A DNA stretch of 64,000 bases from Tetmemena sp. SeJ-2015 (taxonomy: Eukaryota; Ciliophora; Spirotrichea; Sporadotrichida; Oxytrichidae): positions 1-64,000 of the forward strand of contig JAJKFJ010021931.1 of assembly GCA_027382625.1 (NCBI GenBank), given 5' to 3'. The position numbers were made by a program, and so were the translations under genes. This document shows positions 25,215 through 37,100 of this stretch, in pieces (the first letter of the stretch is position 1; each line of letters begins with the position of its first letter). The notes beneath the pieces were generated by a model, which was not told the origin of the DNA, did no database searches, and saw only the letters and a list, made by a program, of their open reading frames with translations.

Positions 25215-26117
25215 TAAACGTAGTGATGAGAGATAGTGCTTTTTGGACTGATGGCTAACTCAAGGGAATTTTTATTATTTTTATCTTGTACATGGTTGAC
25301 ACCCCAGATGATGGATCTGTAGTTCCTTTAGTCAACTTCGATATTAAGAATTGCACCTTCACAAATATCAAGTACGCACCAAGAAAGAAGTAAATTCTTG
25401 AATATATTTGGGAACTCGTAAATGATACACTTTTTGATTCTATTGCCAATTAAATTATTATAATGTTTTTGAATTTTCCTTCTTTTTTAGAATAACGTTC
25501 ATGGAAATTTATTCCAGATTCCATACGCTCAGGGTTTGTTCAAAACTGAGATAACTACTTTCTCTCAGATTAAATCTAACTACTGGGGATCTATTTTATA
25601 CTCGGAGAGTAGCACATTTACAGTTTAAGATATCTCTTCCACATAAAAATTAATTTAAATAGAGATTTATCATTCAGCATTTGCTCTTCTGTAAGAGGTT
25701 TGTTCTATTGCAAAGGATGTGTGGCCACATTTTAAGGTTCTTCTTTCAAAAACATTATAGGCTGGCAAGGAGGAGTTATTTATATGCAGGATGCTGCTAC
25801 TATCAGCTTCAACAACATTCAATTATCTTCTGTATAAGCAGTTTATGATTCAAACGATTACTCTTCTGAGGGTGGAGACTCTGGAGGAAGTTCTGGAGGA
25901 GATACAGGAGGAGGGGGTGATGGCGAAATAATATTTGAATTGAGAAGACTTCAAGAGAATAATACAGAATTGTTTGATGCTGAGTCTAGAAATAACAATG
26001 AGCAAGTAATCTCTAATACGAGGAGAAGAAGAAACTTAGTTTGGGGATTGTAAAGGGATATCAATACTGGAAACGGAGCTTTTGCCTACATCAATGGAAC
26101 TGGAGAAGCAAGTATTA

Positions 26118-26351
26118 TACAGTTGAATTTAAATATCAAACTTCTTTTTATAAATACCTTTTAATAAATACTAATATAACAGTCTTGTACATGTTCAAGC
26201 ATGATTATGAGATGTAGCTTATAAATTCTTTATCATATAGTCCTCCGCATGAATCACATCTACTCAGACAGTAACCTCAGAACCAACATCCAAGTATGCA
26301 CTCTTGTAAAAAGTGGCAGTTTTAAAAATTAATTCCCGGGCTACACTATTA
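26118..26351 (+). other. 234-bp IES-like insertion, pointer TATTA
   Basis: The segment is flanked by TATTA at 26113-26117 and 26347-26351. The inverted copy (about 18925) reads GCAAGTATTACAATAGACAC with a single TATTA. No open frame of note lies inside. Confidence 0.85.
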
Positions 26352-26612
26352 CAATAGACACATTTTTTGCTACGGACTTAATTGCAGCTTATTCTGGAGG
26401 ACTGGTCTACGTTAACTTCTTTTTTTATCTAACAATTCTGAATGCACAGTAACCATAAAAAATGGACAAACTGATGGATTGCAAGTATCCAGAGGAGGAG
26501 CTCTTATTTACGGACAAGAATTGCAAAATATCATCATCGATTCAATTTTTACAATTGGGTACAAAGGATATTGGAATGGAGGCTATATATATTCATCTAG
26601 TACAAGCCTTAT

Positions 26613-26666
26613 TGTAATATTAGTTGTGCTAGACTTTATTTTCTTAAATAAAGAATTTATGAATAT
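26613..26666 (+). other. 54-bp IES-like insertion, pointer AT
   Basis: The segment lies between ACAAGCCTTAT and GGATGTCTACATATCC, with AT at both ends (26611-26612 and 26665-26666). The other copy (about 18680) is uninterrupted. Confidence 0.78.
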
Positions 26667-26686
26667 GGATGTCTACATATCCAACT

Positions 26687-26697
26687 TAATTTTTACT
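26687..26697 (+). other. 11-bp mini insertion, pointer ACT
   Basis: An 11-bp T/A-rich segment is flanked by ACT at 26684-26686 and 26695-26697. The other copy reads CCAACTCTTTCTTAG. It is one of the shortest pointer-bounded insertions seen here. Confidence 0.65.
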
Positions 26698-26798
26698 CTT
26701 TCTTAGTTTGCAATGGCTTTTCAGCATCGTCTTTATAATCAACTTCACTTGACCCTGATAGATATGCTGCTCTTCACTTTGACCAAGGCAGATCATTA

Positions 26799-26851
26799 TC
26801 ATCATATTAAAAAATTTACTACTTAAAATTGAGAATATATGTTAGTGAATA
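26799..26851 (+). other. 53-bp IES-like insertion, pointer TA
   Basis: The segment is flanked by TA at 26797-26798 and 26850-26851. The other copy (about 18555) reads CAGATCATTAGTTCTAAATA without an insert. Confidence 0.75.
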
Positions 26852-26896
26852 GTTCTAAATAGTAACTCCTTTCAGAGCTGCTCATATAGCAACGAT

Positions 26897-26910
26897 AAAT
26901 TAATTTAGAT
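26897..26910 (+). other. 14-bp mini insertion, pointer GAT
   Basis: The segment is flanked by GAT at 26894-26896 and 26908-26910. The other copy (about 18510) reads GCAACGATGCAGGAATCC. Confidence 0.72.
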
Positions 26911-27107
26911 GCAGGAATCCTCTACTTGTAGTATTTAATTTTAATTTCACCGACCTCATAGATCATATTCTTTAAGAAGTTTTTATAAATATTGAATGCA
27001 TAAAAATTAAATTTGATGATAATTCTGGATTCTCATCAAGCTATGGAGTGGCAGCTGGTGGCATTTACGCAAAATATGTTATTATTTATTGTTGAGAACA
27101 TATTCCT

Positions 27108-27570
27108 AGACGGTATATATATAGGAATTCAATTTAATTCATTATTAGAAAAAGTAATAGATTTTTGCAATATTAGCATTGGCACTGTAAAATCTCTAAT
27201 TATTTTCAATCAGCATACTTAGACTTTTAAAAACAAATAATATTATCTTGTTTGCTTGTCTCCATAGCGCAGCTAAGTGGAGAGAGAGAGAGTTATTGCA
27301 AAGCTTTAAAAATAAATAATATGTATTTTCAGACACTTTAGCAACAAATAATGAAGCACAGCCAGCATTTAATTTTTAAAAAATAAAAAAGAATATGCAA
27401 TCTGAACAACGAGACAAAAAATATTTGAAATTTAATATATTGCCTCTTCTTTTATTTATATAAGTATAGTTTAATATGAATTTGCTTTGCATTAAATTCT
27501 CAACTATATTTAAATTAAAATTAAATATGATTAAATACCATTAAATATAAGATTATTTATAATTAATAAA
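27108..27570 (+). other. Large AT-rich insertion of about 460 bp in the paralogue
   Basis: The inverted copy (about 18380-18395) passes directly from the TTTCTAGAGGTACAAGG sequence to CAATAATCT, whereas here about 460 bp of AT-rich sequence intervenes. The ends are too diverged to fix a pointer. Several further AT-rich insertions follow between 27600 and 28500. Confidence 0.55.
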
Positions 27571-29408
27571 GTACTAGATACAACAATCTATAAGCAGATA
27601 TGGGTAGTGCCTTTCTCTTCATTATTGCTATATAATTCTCATTTATCTTTATTCATAATAAATTTCAATCTTATTTTAAACCAATTTAACATTTTAATGA
27701 CGTCAGAACTCTAAAATATTATATATTTAGATTTAAGAACGTGACACTAAAGAATGTAGGAGGGTATGGAGCATTGAGTTCCAGTTAAAAATAACTATTA
27801 CTGTGGCTTTCTGAGTATAAATTTGATTAAATCACAATGGGATTCCTTTACGATGGAGATGTATAGAGAAGCGGACTCTTATGCCTAACTCTGGTCCTCC
27901 AAATTTATTTATAAAGGACATGAGGCTGGAGTGATTCTTATAGTTTCCATGATGGATTTTCCAGTGGATGTTTACCTCCATGATCTAGAGATTTCAGATG
28001 TCTCCAGCAGATTATTTTTATTAGTTAGGTCGGCTTTCTTAAACCTAAGTTCATTATAATAAATATTTATTGAGCTTTTTATTATGTGAAGTCTTAAAAG
28101 TTTAGCTTATTCTGTAAATAAAATAATTTATAAGGTAATCTGTTCTGGGTCTGTCAGGATAGATATTGCAGAGTTTATTAAAATGAATATTAAATTAATA
28201 TAAATAATGATATTAAAAACTCAGTTTTTAAACTATTTATAAATATATTTATGAATTATTTGTCTTTATTAAATCTAAATGACAATTTATAATCCATCAT
28301 CAATAAACAAAGTATTTTATTTTCTAAATAAGAGCAAAGGTTCTCTTAAAAATTCTTCTTAGGCGATTTTTAACATTAATAATCTCATAAGAATATCACT
28401 TTATTTTAAAAATAGTTCTATTTGGATAAAATAAGCATTAATTTTTAATAAAATATTGGTTTATTTAATATTCAACCAATAATGTTAAAGTAGTGAGCGC
28501 TTTTGCCTAGAATTCTGCATCTATCTTCTATTCTCACAACCCAGACCTCCAAGTGGAAATCAAGAACTCCATATTCCAAGGAGACTATGATTACTAACTC
28601 AATGATGAAAGCGCTTACTATTCTTATGTTACTGCTACTAACTATAATTTAATTATTCTCTCTCTCTCTATTTTATGCAAAGATTAGTGAATTATATTAG
28701 TCTAGTAGTCTATAAGCCGGGGCTATTTTTCTTAAGGACCAGTCAAGAGAAATAGTGTTTAAAAACAACACATATACAGGATTCTAGAAACGAAAGGAGG
28801 GAGGAGCTATTTATCTAGTCAACGCCACGCTTTAAAAATAATAGCTAATATATTTTTAAATGTTTCTGACGAGGGTTCAACTTACTCTCTTAATCAAGCG
28901 ATCAAGGAGGGTTTTCTTTTTGGATAGTTCAGTTTTAGACCTCACTAGCTGCCATTTCCAAAATAATGCAGGCAACTAAGGAGGAGTATTTTATTTCTAA
29001 GAAGGATCCGAGGTCAATATTTTAGATTCAACTACTTTTGATGGTTCTTTCGCTGTTACTGAAGGCGGAGTTAAAATAAAAGAGTCAGCTACACTTCTCA
29101 GTAGAATAAAAGATTTATAGTTTAAATTTTTTATGAGAATGCTGCTGAAAGTTCAATCAATTTCAAGGGTGAAGGGGTAATTATTTCAAAAAGTCATAGT
29201 TTTCTTAATGGAGGTGGCATAGCAAGCTTATAATATACTTTTATATTTAAACACTCTTATTTTAAAGCAAAGGCTAAGCATTCAGTGTGTATCTAGACCA
29301 AGTGCCTTTATAAATTTAAGATTCACTCTATTACTCATTGGTAGAATAAAATTTATATGGAAGTTTTAACAAATCCAAATAATAATTACATTAATTTAAG
29401 ATTCTCAA

Positions 29409-30355
29409 ATGTCTTCAAATATAGGACCACTTGAAATTGTACTCCAGATTTGCAACGACTTTTAGAAAGCTTTTGCGGATTTTCCTATCGCACCTGAGTT
29501 AGTGTTCTTCGCTGCTCTTAGAGCAAGAACATTGGTCTAAGAGCAGCACCAACTCTAGGCCCTGCATAGGAAGCTTGACAATTTATAGTACATGTTCCCT
29601 CCAAATTAAGATGATCTTTTCGATTCCAAGGCCTTAAAAATTTTAATTGCTTTTTATAAGCCAATAAATATTGGGATCCAGAATACCAAGCCCTCGCCAG
29701 CAATACAGTGTGCTCTAATATATGTATATTTTTATCATCAGTGTTATTCAAGCTCAGATTGTTTGATCCCTTTCAAAAGATAAAAGAAGTCGAGTGGAAA
29801 GATATTCGACTGAGCGCTCAGGACTTCCACTTTTGCGCCAGAGTTGTAAGGAGAAAGATATTCTCAAACATTTATGGCCACCACCAGCCCCTTAAAACTT
29901 CGCATGAACTCATTCTTCAAATCTTGAGCGTGGCTCGAGGACACTTTCACCATGCAATCAGAGGCACCAACATTCAAATCTGCTTTTCAGACAGTTTCTA
30001 TTTGAAGAACACTAACGATATTCCACGCGCTCAAAGAAAGGTCAAAAGGATAGCCCTCGCCTTTAATGTGCTTCCAAAGAGAGTTCCCTTGGTAGATAAT
30101 TTTACCGGCAAATTGATCGGATTCTAAGTAGAACAGTGCATTGAGTTGTTTCATCAAAATATATATTCTGAGCTATCAATCAGAAACATTAAGTTGGCTT
30201 TGCAAAATAAAATTAGGTCTCTAAAATTTAGATAAGTCCATATCTTAGTAAAAAATGTCAGTACAAGAATAATCAGTCGTGCAAATCATACAAGCAAACT
30301 GCTTTAAATTTCTGTGTAGTCAGCCCGGATATTTTCCCTAATGCATTCCCTTTGA
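29409..30355 (+). CDS. Unrecognised protein, first of two tandem paralogues
   Basis: I do not recognise the family. The ATG at 29409 opens MSSNIGPLEIVLQICNDFQK, then ELVFFAALRARTLVQEQ. A frame change at about 29740 leads into FDPFQKIKEVEWKDIRLS, then VARGHFHHAIRGTN and LPKRVPLVDN, and FQVEQCIELFHQN near the end. Each block has a counterpart in the gene at 30255-31189. In the second frame the first TGA is at 30353-30355, which would overlap the next gene's start by 100 bp, so the true 3' end may be earlier. The frame change could be an unseen IES, an intron or a base error. No signal peptide, membrane helix or Cys cluster is evident. Confidence 0.55.
29511..29547. other. Perfect 12-bp inverted repeat inside the first tandem gene
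   Basis: GCTGCTCTTAGA at 29511-29522 and its exact reverse complement at 29536-29547 enclose a 13-nt loop. It lies in the codons for AALRARTLVQEQ. A strong stem in coding sequence of this AT-rich DNA is notable, but it may be chance; the second paralogue does not keep the right arm. Confidence 0.5.
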
Positions 30356-31189
30356 GTTAGTTTTCTTTTCCGCTTTAAGAGCAAGGACAATTTTATTAGA
30401 ACAGTTCTAATTAAGAGGAGATGCAAATACCTATCTAGATCAAGCTTACAGACAAGAATATTTGGGCCAGATGCTTTTTGAATGAGAAAATCTCTAATTT
30501 GTCAGTAATAATAGTAGGACATTCGGTTCGCTCATGAAAAGATTGACTAAATTTGCTTCTTTACTTCCAAATTTTGACCCCTTCAAAGGGATTAACGGTA
30601 TAAAATGGAGGGATATAAGACTTTCTTAAGAGAATTTCAGGATGATCTACAAGAAATTAATACCACGACACAAAAAAGATAGATGTTGGTAAATTGAAAT
30701 AGATTAGAGATGCCACAATCTAATGATTTATATTGTCCAAGTAGCTAGAGGGGATTTTGAGACTAATGTAGTGAGAGGTTTCAATCAGCATCTGTGCTTT
30801 GCAGAGTGCTTTGTTCTAAGACCTTTTAGAGAAGAACTAGACCGAAGATACTAGCTCTCGGATTCATAGTTCTGCCAAAAAGAGTGCCGAAGTTAGAGAA
30901 TGGAATACTCTATTAGTTTCAAGTGACTTAGTGCATTGAGTTGTTTCCGCACTATCAGAGAAACCATCTCAAGATGATTGACAAACTCAGAGAGAGGATA
31001 TCCACAGCGTTCAAAGGTGACCACGACTAATATGACTGCTTCCTTCCTAATTATGTACTCACTAATCTGCCTTTACATAAAAGGAGACAAGCTGCTTTCT
31101 ATTCTCTATCTTCCATTCTTAATATAATATAATCTTATTAAGAAAATAGGGGAGAAGATTTATTGTGGATGTCAGATAAGACGACTTGA
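30255..31189 (+). CDS. Unrecognised protein, second tandem paralogue, possibly broken
   Basis: The ATG at 30255 opens MSVQEQSVVQIIQANCFKFL, then ELVFFSALRARTILLEQ. The same frame continues through FASLLPNFDPFKGINGIKW, RDIRLSQENF and VARGDFETNVVRG, but contains a TGA at 30483-30485 in the middle of matching sequence. A one-base frameshift near 30843 precedes LPKRVPKLENG and FQVTQCIELFPHY. The protein ends ...LLWMSDKTT at TGA 31187-31189, nine bases before the helicase ATG at 31198. The shared blocks (ELVFF.ALRART, FDPF, DIRLS, VARG, LPKRVP, QCIELF) define a family that I cannot name. The in-frame TGA and the frameshift point to decay or sequence errors. Confidence 0.55.
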
Positions 31190-31197
31190 CTGGCCAA

Positions 31198-34100
31198 ATG
31201 ATATGCTCTCCGAAGAAATTTCCACCTCAATAGCTTGAACAGGATATTGCGATGATGTATAAGAGAAACCCTATTACTTACAGATTTGAATGCAAAGATG
31301 AGTTCCTTCACGTTTAGGATAAATACAAGAGGGCAAGTGAGTAAATGGTGGAAACAGTTTCAGATGAGAGAGGTGCGGAACAGCTTTTGAAACTGATAAA
31401 ATCTATTCCCTCTCTCAAGTTCAAACTTACTCCCGATCAAGAGAGAATGATCAGCACTCCTAATAACTTACTTTGTCTAGGTAGATCTGGAACTGGAAAG
31501 ACCACTTCTTCTGCACTCAGACTTTTCTCAACAGATGTTTCTTCAAGTACATGGAAGAGCTTAAAATTATTCTTCTATCTTTATCAGAATGACTTTAAAT
31601 GTTGAGCATTTTTTATTGACGTTGCTTAAATTAGAGCTTAAGCTATTTAAGGAATAGAACCCAGATAAGCTAAATTAGCACTTCAAAGTGGACCCTAATT
31701 TCTTGGAGAGACCACCTCTTTGAAACTGGTGTTCGTTACTTTTTCGCCAGTGCTCACGAATGAAGTTAAAAAGTTCTATGAAGAAACGAAGAAGCACTTC
31801 ATCACTAGCTTATAAAAGTGAGGGAGAAGCAGAACTAAATCGGTCAAATGGATGTTGTTGATAGTGAAGAAGAGGAGGAAAAACAGTCAAACATTAGTAT
31901 TATATCATCAACTGATAATGAAACTGCTTCCCAGGCATCTAAGGATCCTACTCCCAAATCAAGTAGGAGGAGAAGGAGATACTGGATGCTTACCTCTCTT
32001 TGGAGGGAGATGCCTTCGAGGACGAAAGTCAAATAGAGAAGCAAATGAAACTGCCATCAAGTATGGATGACCTTAGCTCAGAGCACTTCCCCTTATTTGT
32101 AACTGTGAGGAGACTTATCTACATGATGGATGCCAGCTTGGAGAATTCATTCTTTTCCAGAAACAACGATGGCTAAATCGTGGGAATGGAGTCTGGAGTT
32201 GAGTGGCATAATGAGAATAGAGGAGTCTTCATGATCAACCAATACTACAAACAATAGAAAGATTACGATGAGAAAATCAAAAAGCTAGGCACCAAGCTAT
32301 TCTTTAATTTAAAATTATATTAAAGAAAATCAATTTTGATAGTATGTAATTTCAGAAAAGCTTTAATTTAAATGAATGAGACCTTTATTGCTAATTCAGG
32401 AGTAATGAACTTGGATGAGGAGATGGAATGTGAAGACTTGAGAGATATCGATGACGAAGAAGACAACTTAATATAGCAGGAGTAGCATGAGCCAAGCAAA
32501 GGCTTCAATTACTTTTTAGAATGTGTCTGCATCTCTAGGGCTCTCAAATAAGCTATGACCAGACCAAATTTGGAGCTCTCTCATTAGAAGGGCGTCAGCT
32601 TAGCTTCGAAGTAGACTTTGAAACTTTCAGAACCAGATTCTGGCCGAAGGTTGCCAGTTGGACCAAGGTATCTCCTCTAGTGGTTTGGACAGAGATCTTC
32701 TCAGTGATAAAGGGAAGTGCCGAGTCAAGTATGTATCGCTACTCAGCTTTGCCCTGCTACCTCTATGTCTGGCAGGACTCCCGCTCCACTAAGAAACTTG
32801 ATTCTGCTAAATTTCTAGAAGTGGAGGAGAAGGCCAAGATCTACTAAATCTACATGCACTATGAGAAATGGAAGCAGAGCATGCAAGCTTATGACTTTAA
32901 TGATGTAGTAAACCATATCATAGTACAGTCAAGATACGGCCTCAAGTCCTCTTAGATGATTCACTTCCTCATGGTTGATGAGGTGCAAGATCTTACTCCA
33001 AATGTACTTATGCTTCTCACTGACATCACTGAGAAGAACATCTTTTTCTGCGGAGATACAGCTCAGACCATAGCCAAAGGAGTAGGCTTCAGATTCTATG
33101 ACCTCAAAACTGTCTTCAAAAGAAATGAAAACTTCACTGTCCCCTCAGTCCTACAATTTATTCCTCATAAGCTATTTAATTGGCAAAGAACTTCAGATCT
33201 CACAGCAAGATTCTTGACCTTGCCAACTCAGTTGTATCCCTGATCGAAATTCTATTCCCTAAGACGATTGATAAGTTGATGAAGGAAGTCTCTGATCTTG
33301 ACGGTCCTAAGCCAATCTTTATAGATCCTGCTACTGACGAGCAGCTAAGGTCCATTTTGTTCAGCAAATCCATTTCTGACCTGACTTAAGACCATGGATC
33401 TAAAACAGCTTTGCAGATGGCACTTTGAAACCTTAGTTTGGTTGTCAATCAGTTATCATAGTCAGAGACCAAGAGAGCAAGAGCAAGGTCCCTGAGTTCT
33501 TGCAGAACATGCTCTGTCTCACTATCTACGAGGCCAAAGGACTAGAGTTCGAAGATGTGATCCTTTTCAACTTCTTTGAGGACAGCAAAGCAGGCAACTA
33601 GTGGCTTCTTCTAAAGGATCTTATTTTTGATAAACTTCCCTCTCTACAGTATATTATATTTTAGCTTTGGTTTTGGTTTGTTGAAGCTAAGCAGTACATT
33701 AAGAAGAAGCAGAAGGAGCAAGACTTCCTTAATTTCGAGAGTCTGGATATCGAGGAATTCTTTGAAGAGGAGAAAGAAGCAAGGTAAGCCAAGAAAGGAG
33801 AAGCTATAAATACCATCATCAACGAAAACAACGAGGAGGTAGAGATCCTCCTCTATCTTAACAAGCCAAGAGGTATAGTCTACAGGCAGTTTGCATAGTT
33901 GTGTACCGAGCTCAAATTTCTCTACGTGGCTATCACCAGACCTAAGAACACTTTGATCTTCTACGATCTTGATAACAAATACAGGAAGCCTGCTCAGGAC
34001 TTCTGGCAACAGCTAGGCATCATCAACGTCGTCACAAAAGAGATGCTCCAAGATAACTCACTCCTGCCTCAAGAAGTCAAAAAGGTATTTTCGCAGCAGA

Positions 34101-37100
34101 TAAGAGCAGAAGAGGTGAAGGATGAAGAGTGGCGTCTTCAGGGAGTCATGCTCTTTAAGAAGAAGTTCTACCAGTCTGCAATCACCTGCTTCAGAAACTC
34201 AGGCGATGAAAATCTCATCATTAGATGCTAGGCCTACCAACATGCAGACAAGGCACAGCTACTACTAGGAGAGTCAGAATCTAAGCTCATTTAAAGCAAG
34301 AATAAGGTAAGCATTCTCAATAGAGATCTTAACTTGTTAATAGGTATTCAAGAAGAGTGAGAAGAACTAGTATAAGAAGGAAGCCAAGGATCTCAAGAAA
34401 GAAGCTTTCGAGTAGCTTGAGTTAGCTGGAAACTATTTCCAGAAGATTGGAATGAACAGACATGCTGCTCAATGCTACTGCTCTGCTCAAAAGCTAGATA
34501 GGGCCGCAACTATGTTTGAGTCTCTTGTGGACTATGGGCAGAGTGCTGAATGCTACTTGAAAACTAAGAACTACAGAAAGGCTGCAGAGTACTACGCAAA
34601 GGCAGGCTTGTTTGCAAACGCTTTCGAGTGCTATGAAAGACTCTAAGACTGGGAAGGCTTGTTGCTTTGTCTGAGTCACAACAAGGTCTTCTTCAAAAAA
34701 GAGGAGCGAGAATCTTTGATTGAGAAGTATTTCCCAATCGCCTTGAATTAACTCTACCACATTTACTCTAACCTGGATCCTGCTCTGCAAGGTACAGGGA
34801 TGGATGAAGAAAATAGAGGCAAGTTTTAGGAGATGAAGATCAAGCTCAAGTTTTAGAAAAGCATCAGCATCATCAAGGAAGACGAACAAGAAGATTAGGA
34901 AGATGAAGAAGAAGACAGTTAAGAAGAAGAGTAGGAGGAAGAAAAGAGTCAATAGCAAGATTAAAGTCAAATCAATGATGACAAGTCCATAGTTGCAGAG
35001 ACTTCTCAAGATAGGAAATTAAGCTCGATAAAACTAAAACAAACCCAATTAATGTCAGCTAAAACCAATCAGCTGCTATTTCAGAGGATCAGTCTTTTGA
35101 GATTATTGACACCTCTACAAAACCTAAGAGTGCTAAAAAGCCTAAAATCAACATGTATGAATATCAAGATGAGGAAGAAAAGAGGACCAAATATGTTGAT
35201 GAAGAGGAAGAGATAGAGATAATAGGAGAAGATTAAGAAAATAGAGAAGAAGATCCAGAGGAAGCTAAGAATCTCGAATCCCTTGAAAAAGGGCTTCAGG
35301 GATCAATGAAAAATCAAGGAGACCAGTTTGAGGTGTTGTCTTGCCTCGATCCTGATGATGAGTTCTTGTAGAACAATAGAAGTGTCTCCATGATTGAGTC
35401 AGTAGTTTCTAGATCTTCAAATGCCTTCAGCATAATAAGCAGCCAGTCCTCAGAGTTTTCGATTATTGGTAACTCTAAATTGCATTCAATCATTCAAAGC
35501 GTTTACTCCCTTGACCAATCTTAGTTCAGTCAAGTATCTCTCAGAAATGAGTATACTTTTTACATCTTACTTATTCTTATAATGATACTCTAGACCTGGA
35601 TGGAGGAAATCTGCTAGAAATAGGTTCTCAGTTTTCTGGGGCAGGTTCAGCTAAATAAATTTATAATTTTATCTTCCCAAATCTAAACTCTTGAGCTTAT
35701 CAGTCTCCTTAACTCTTCAAAGTTTTCAACTATAAATAACGAGAGAGATTCCTATGCGGAAGACATAGTGATGCAGAAGATTATTTTCTACGTGTCTCTT
35801 TTCTCAGATGATGTGAGAAACCGCTTGAAAGAAATGCGATCTAAGGACACCCTTGGCCACTTGGATCTGAAGTTCGATGAAGCTAATTCTGGCGGCTTCG
35901 ACAATCAATTCATGTTCATCGATTTGGATGATATCAACGAGGAGTTACTGTACCTTATTCTAGATACTCTAGAGCACTATGAGTTATTCAGACTATGCTT
36001 GATTATTTGCAATCGATATCAGCTTAAGAACAAGGTGGCGAGGTACCTCATATCCATAGGAAATAAGTACTCCAACCTTAAAAATTTCAGACTCAACTTC
36101 CTCACAAAGTGTGTTAAGATAAACGATATCTAAGCTCAATAGACTTATTCACTCATTGCCCATGAGGCTATGCACAACGTGCTTTCACTGGTAGAGAAGG
36201 ACTTCTTAAAAATTGATGAGCAAGGAAAAGACTCAATCAACCTAAGGGACAACTGCTTTGAGCACTTGTTCCTACAAGGCTTCTGGAGGAAACTTCTTTT
36301 TATAAATCTATATTCTTTATTTAACTAGTTTTCCTGATGGACGTGGACTCCTCTCTCTAACTTTGCAAGAGTATGAATGACAGAGAGAGCTTCAAGCTCC
36401 TTTACTTGATTTACAGATGCGGAGTCAAAGACGGCGCAAAGATTAGAGAGATCCTTTCAAAGACTGCTGAATCAGCAGACCACTAGGAATTCGAACAGCT
36501 CCTTAAAAAGGATGTTAACAAGCAGTCAAAGTAGCTAGCTCAAGAGGTCATTATTGCAGACTTAACTGCATCTCTAGATAGAGCACTCAAGCAGAGTGTA
36601 ACTAAAGATACTAAGATTCTCAATGAAATCACTCCTGACAGGAAAAAGAAGAACACTGAGCTCATTCAAAGAATGAGGAAGCTAATTACAGTCACAGCTC
36701 ATGAGGAGCTACCAAAGAAAAAGAAAGACTTCTTTGAAATCAAGAAGGTCATTGGGCTAATAGGTTTCATGGCAAATTTGCAAAATCTTAGTTCCCAGAC
36801 AGTCAACTACTTCATGTATGGCTTTGGCAGTGACGACTTCAAAGTCATTCTCGAACTCACATCAAGAGTTTTGAAGTTGATAAACTCTTAGTCTATTGAT
36901 CTTGTTGCTGATAAGTATGTGGAAACTAAATCTAGTGAAGACCTCACAAAAATTAAATTAGACACCATGAGGATCTTGCTTCTCCCATTTGGAATACACA
37001 TTATAGATGGACTACCCCTCTTCAACTCTTTTAGTGAGGAATTCTGCATAGTGAGAAGAGACTCAAGCATCATAAAACAAGTCTTTGATAAGCATCTTTA

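Larger units (their letters stand above)
23326..29240 (+). pseudogene. Inverted partial paralogue of the beta-helix gene, IES-rich
   Basis: This copy matches 17370-20690 in reverse orientation but is 5.9 kb instead of 3.3 kb. The extra length is AT-rich insertions, each bounded by a short direct repeat. Single-base and small indels relative to the other copy (for example around 24290-24370) break the frame. It contains neither a start region nor the Cys module, membrane helices and tail. It is therefore either a decayed fragment or a set of gene segments. The matching intron at about 25420-25525 is longer here and may itself carry an insertion. Homology starts abruptly near 23326 and fades near 29240. 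Confidence 0.75.

Noticed and set aside
31844..32070. Overlapping frames on both strands within the helicase gene
   Set aside because: They are shadows of the acidic insert between helicase motifs I and II, with a frame change nearby. The minus-strand frame has no support.
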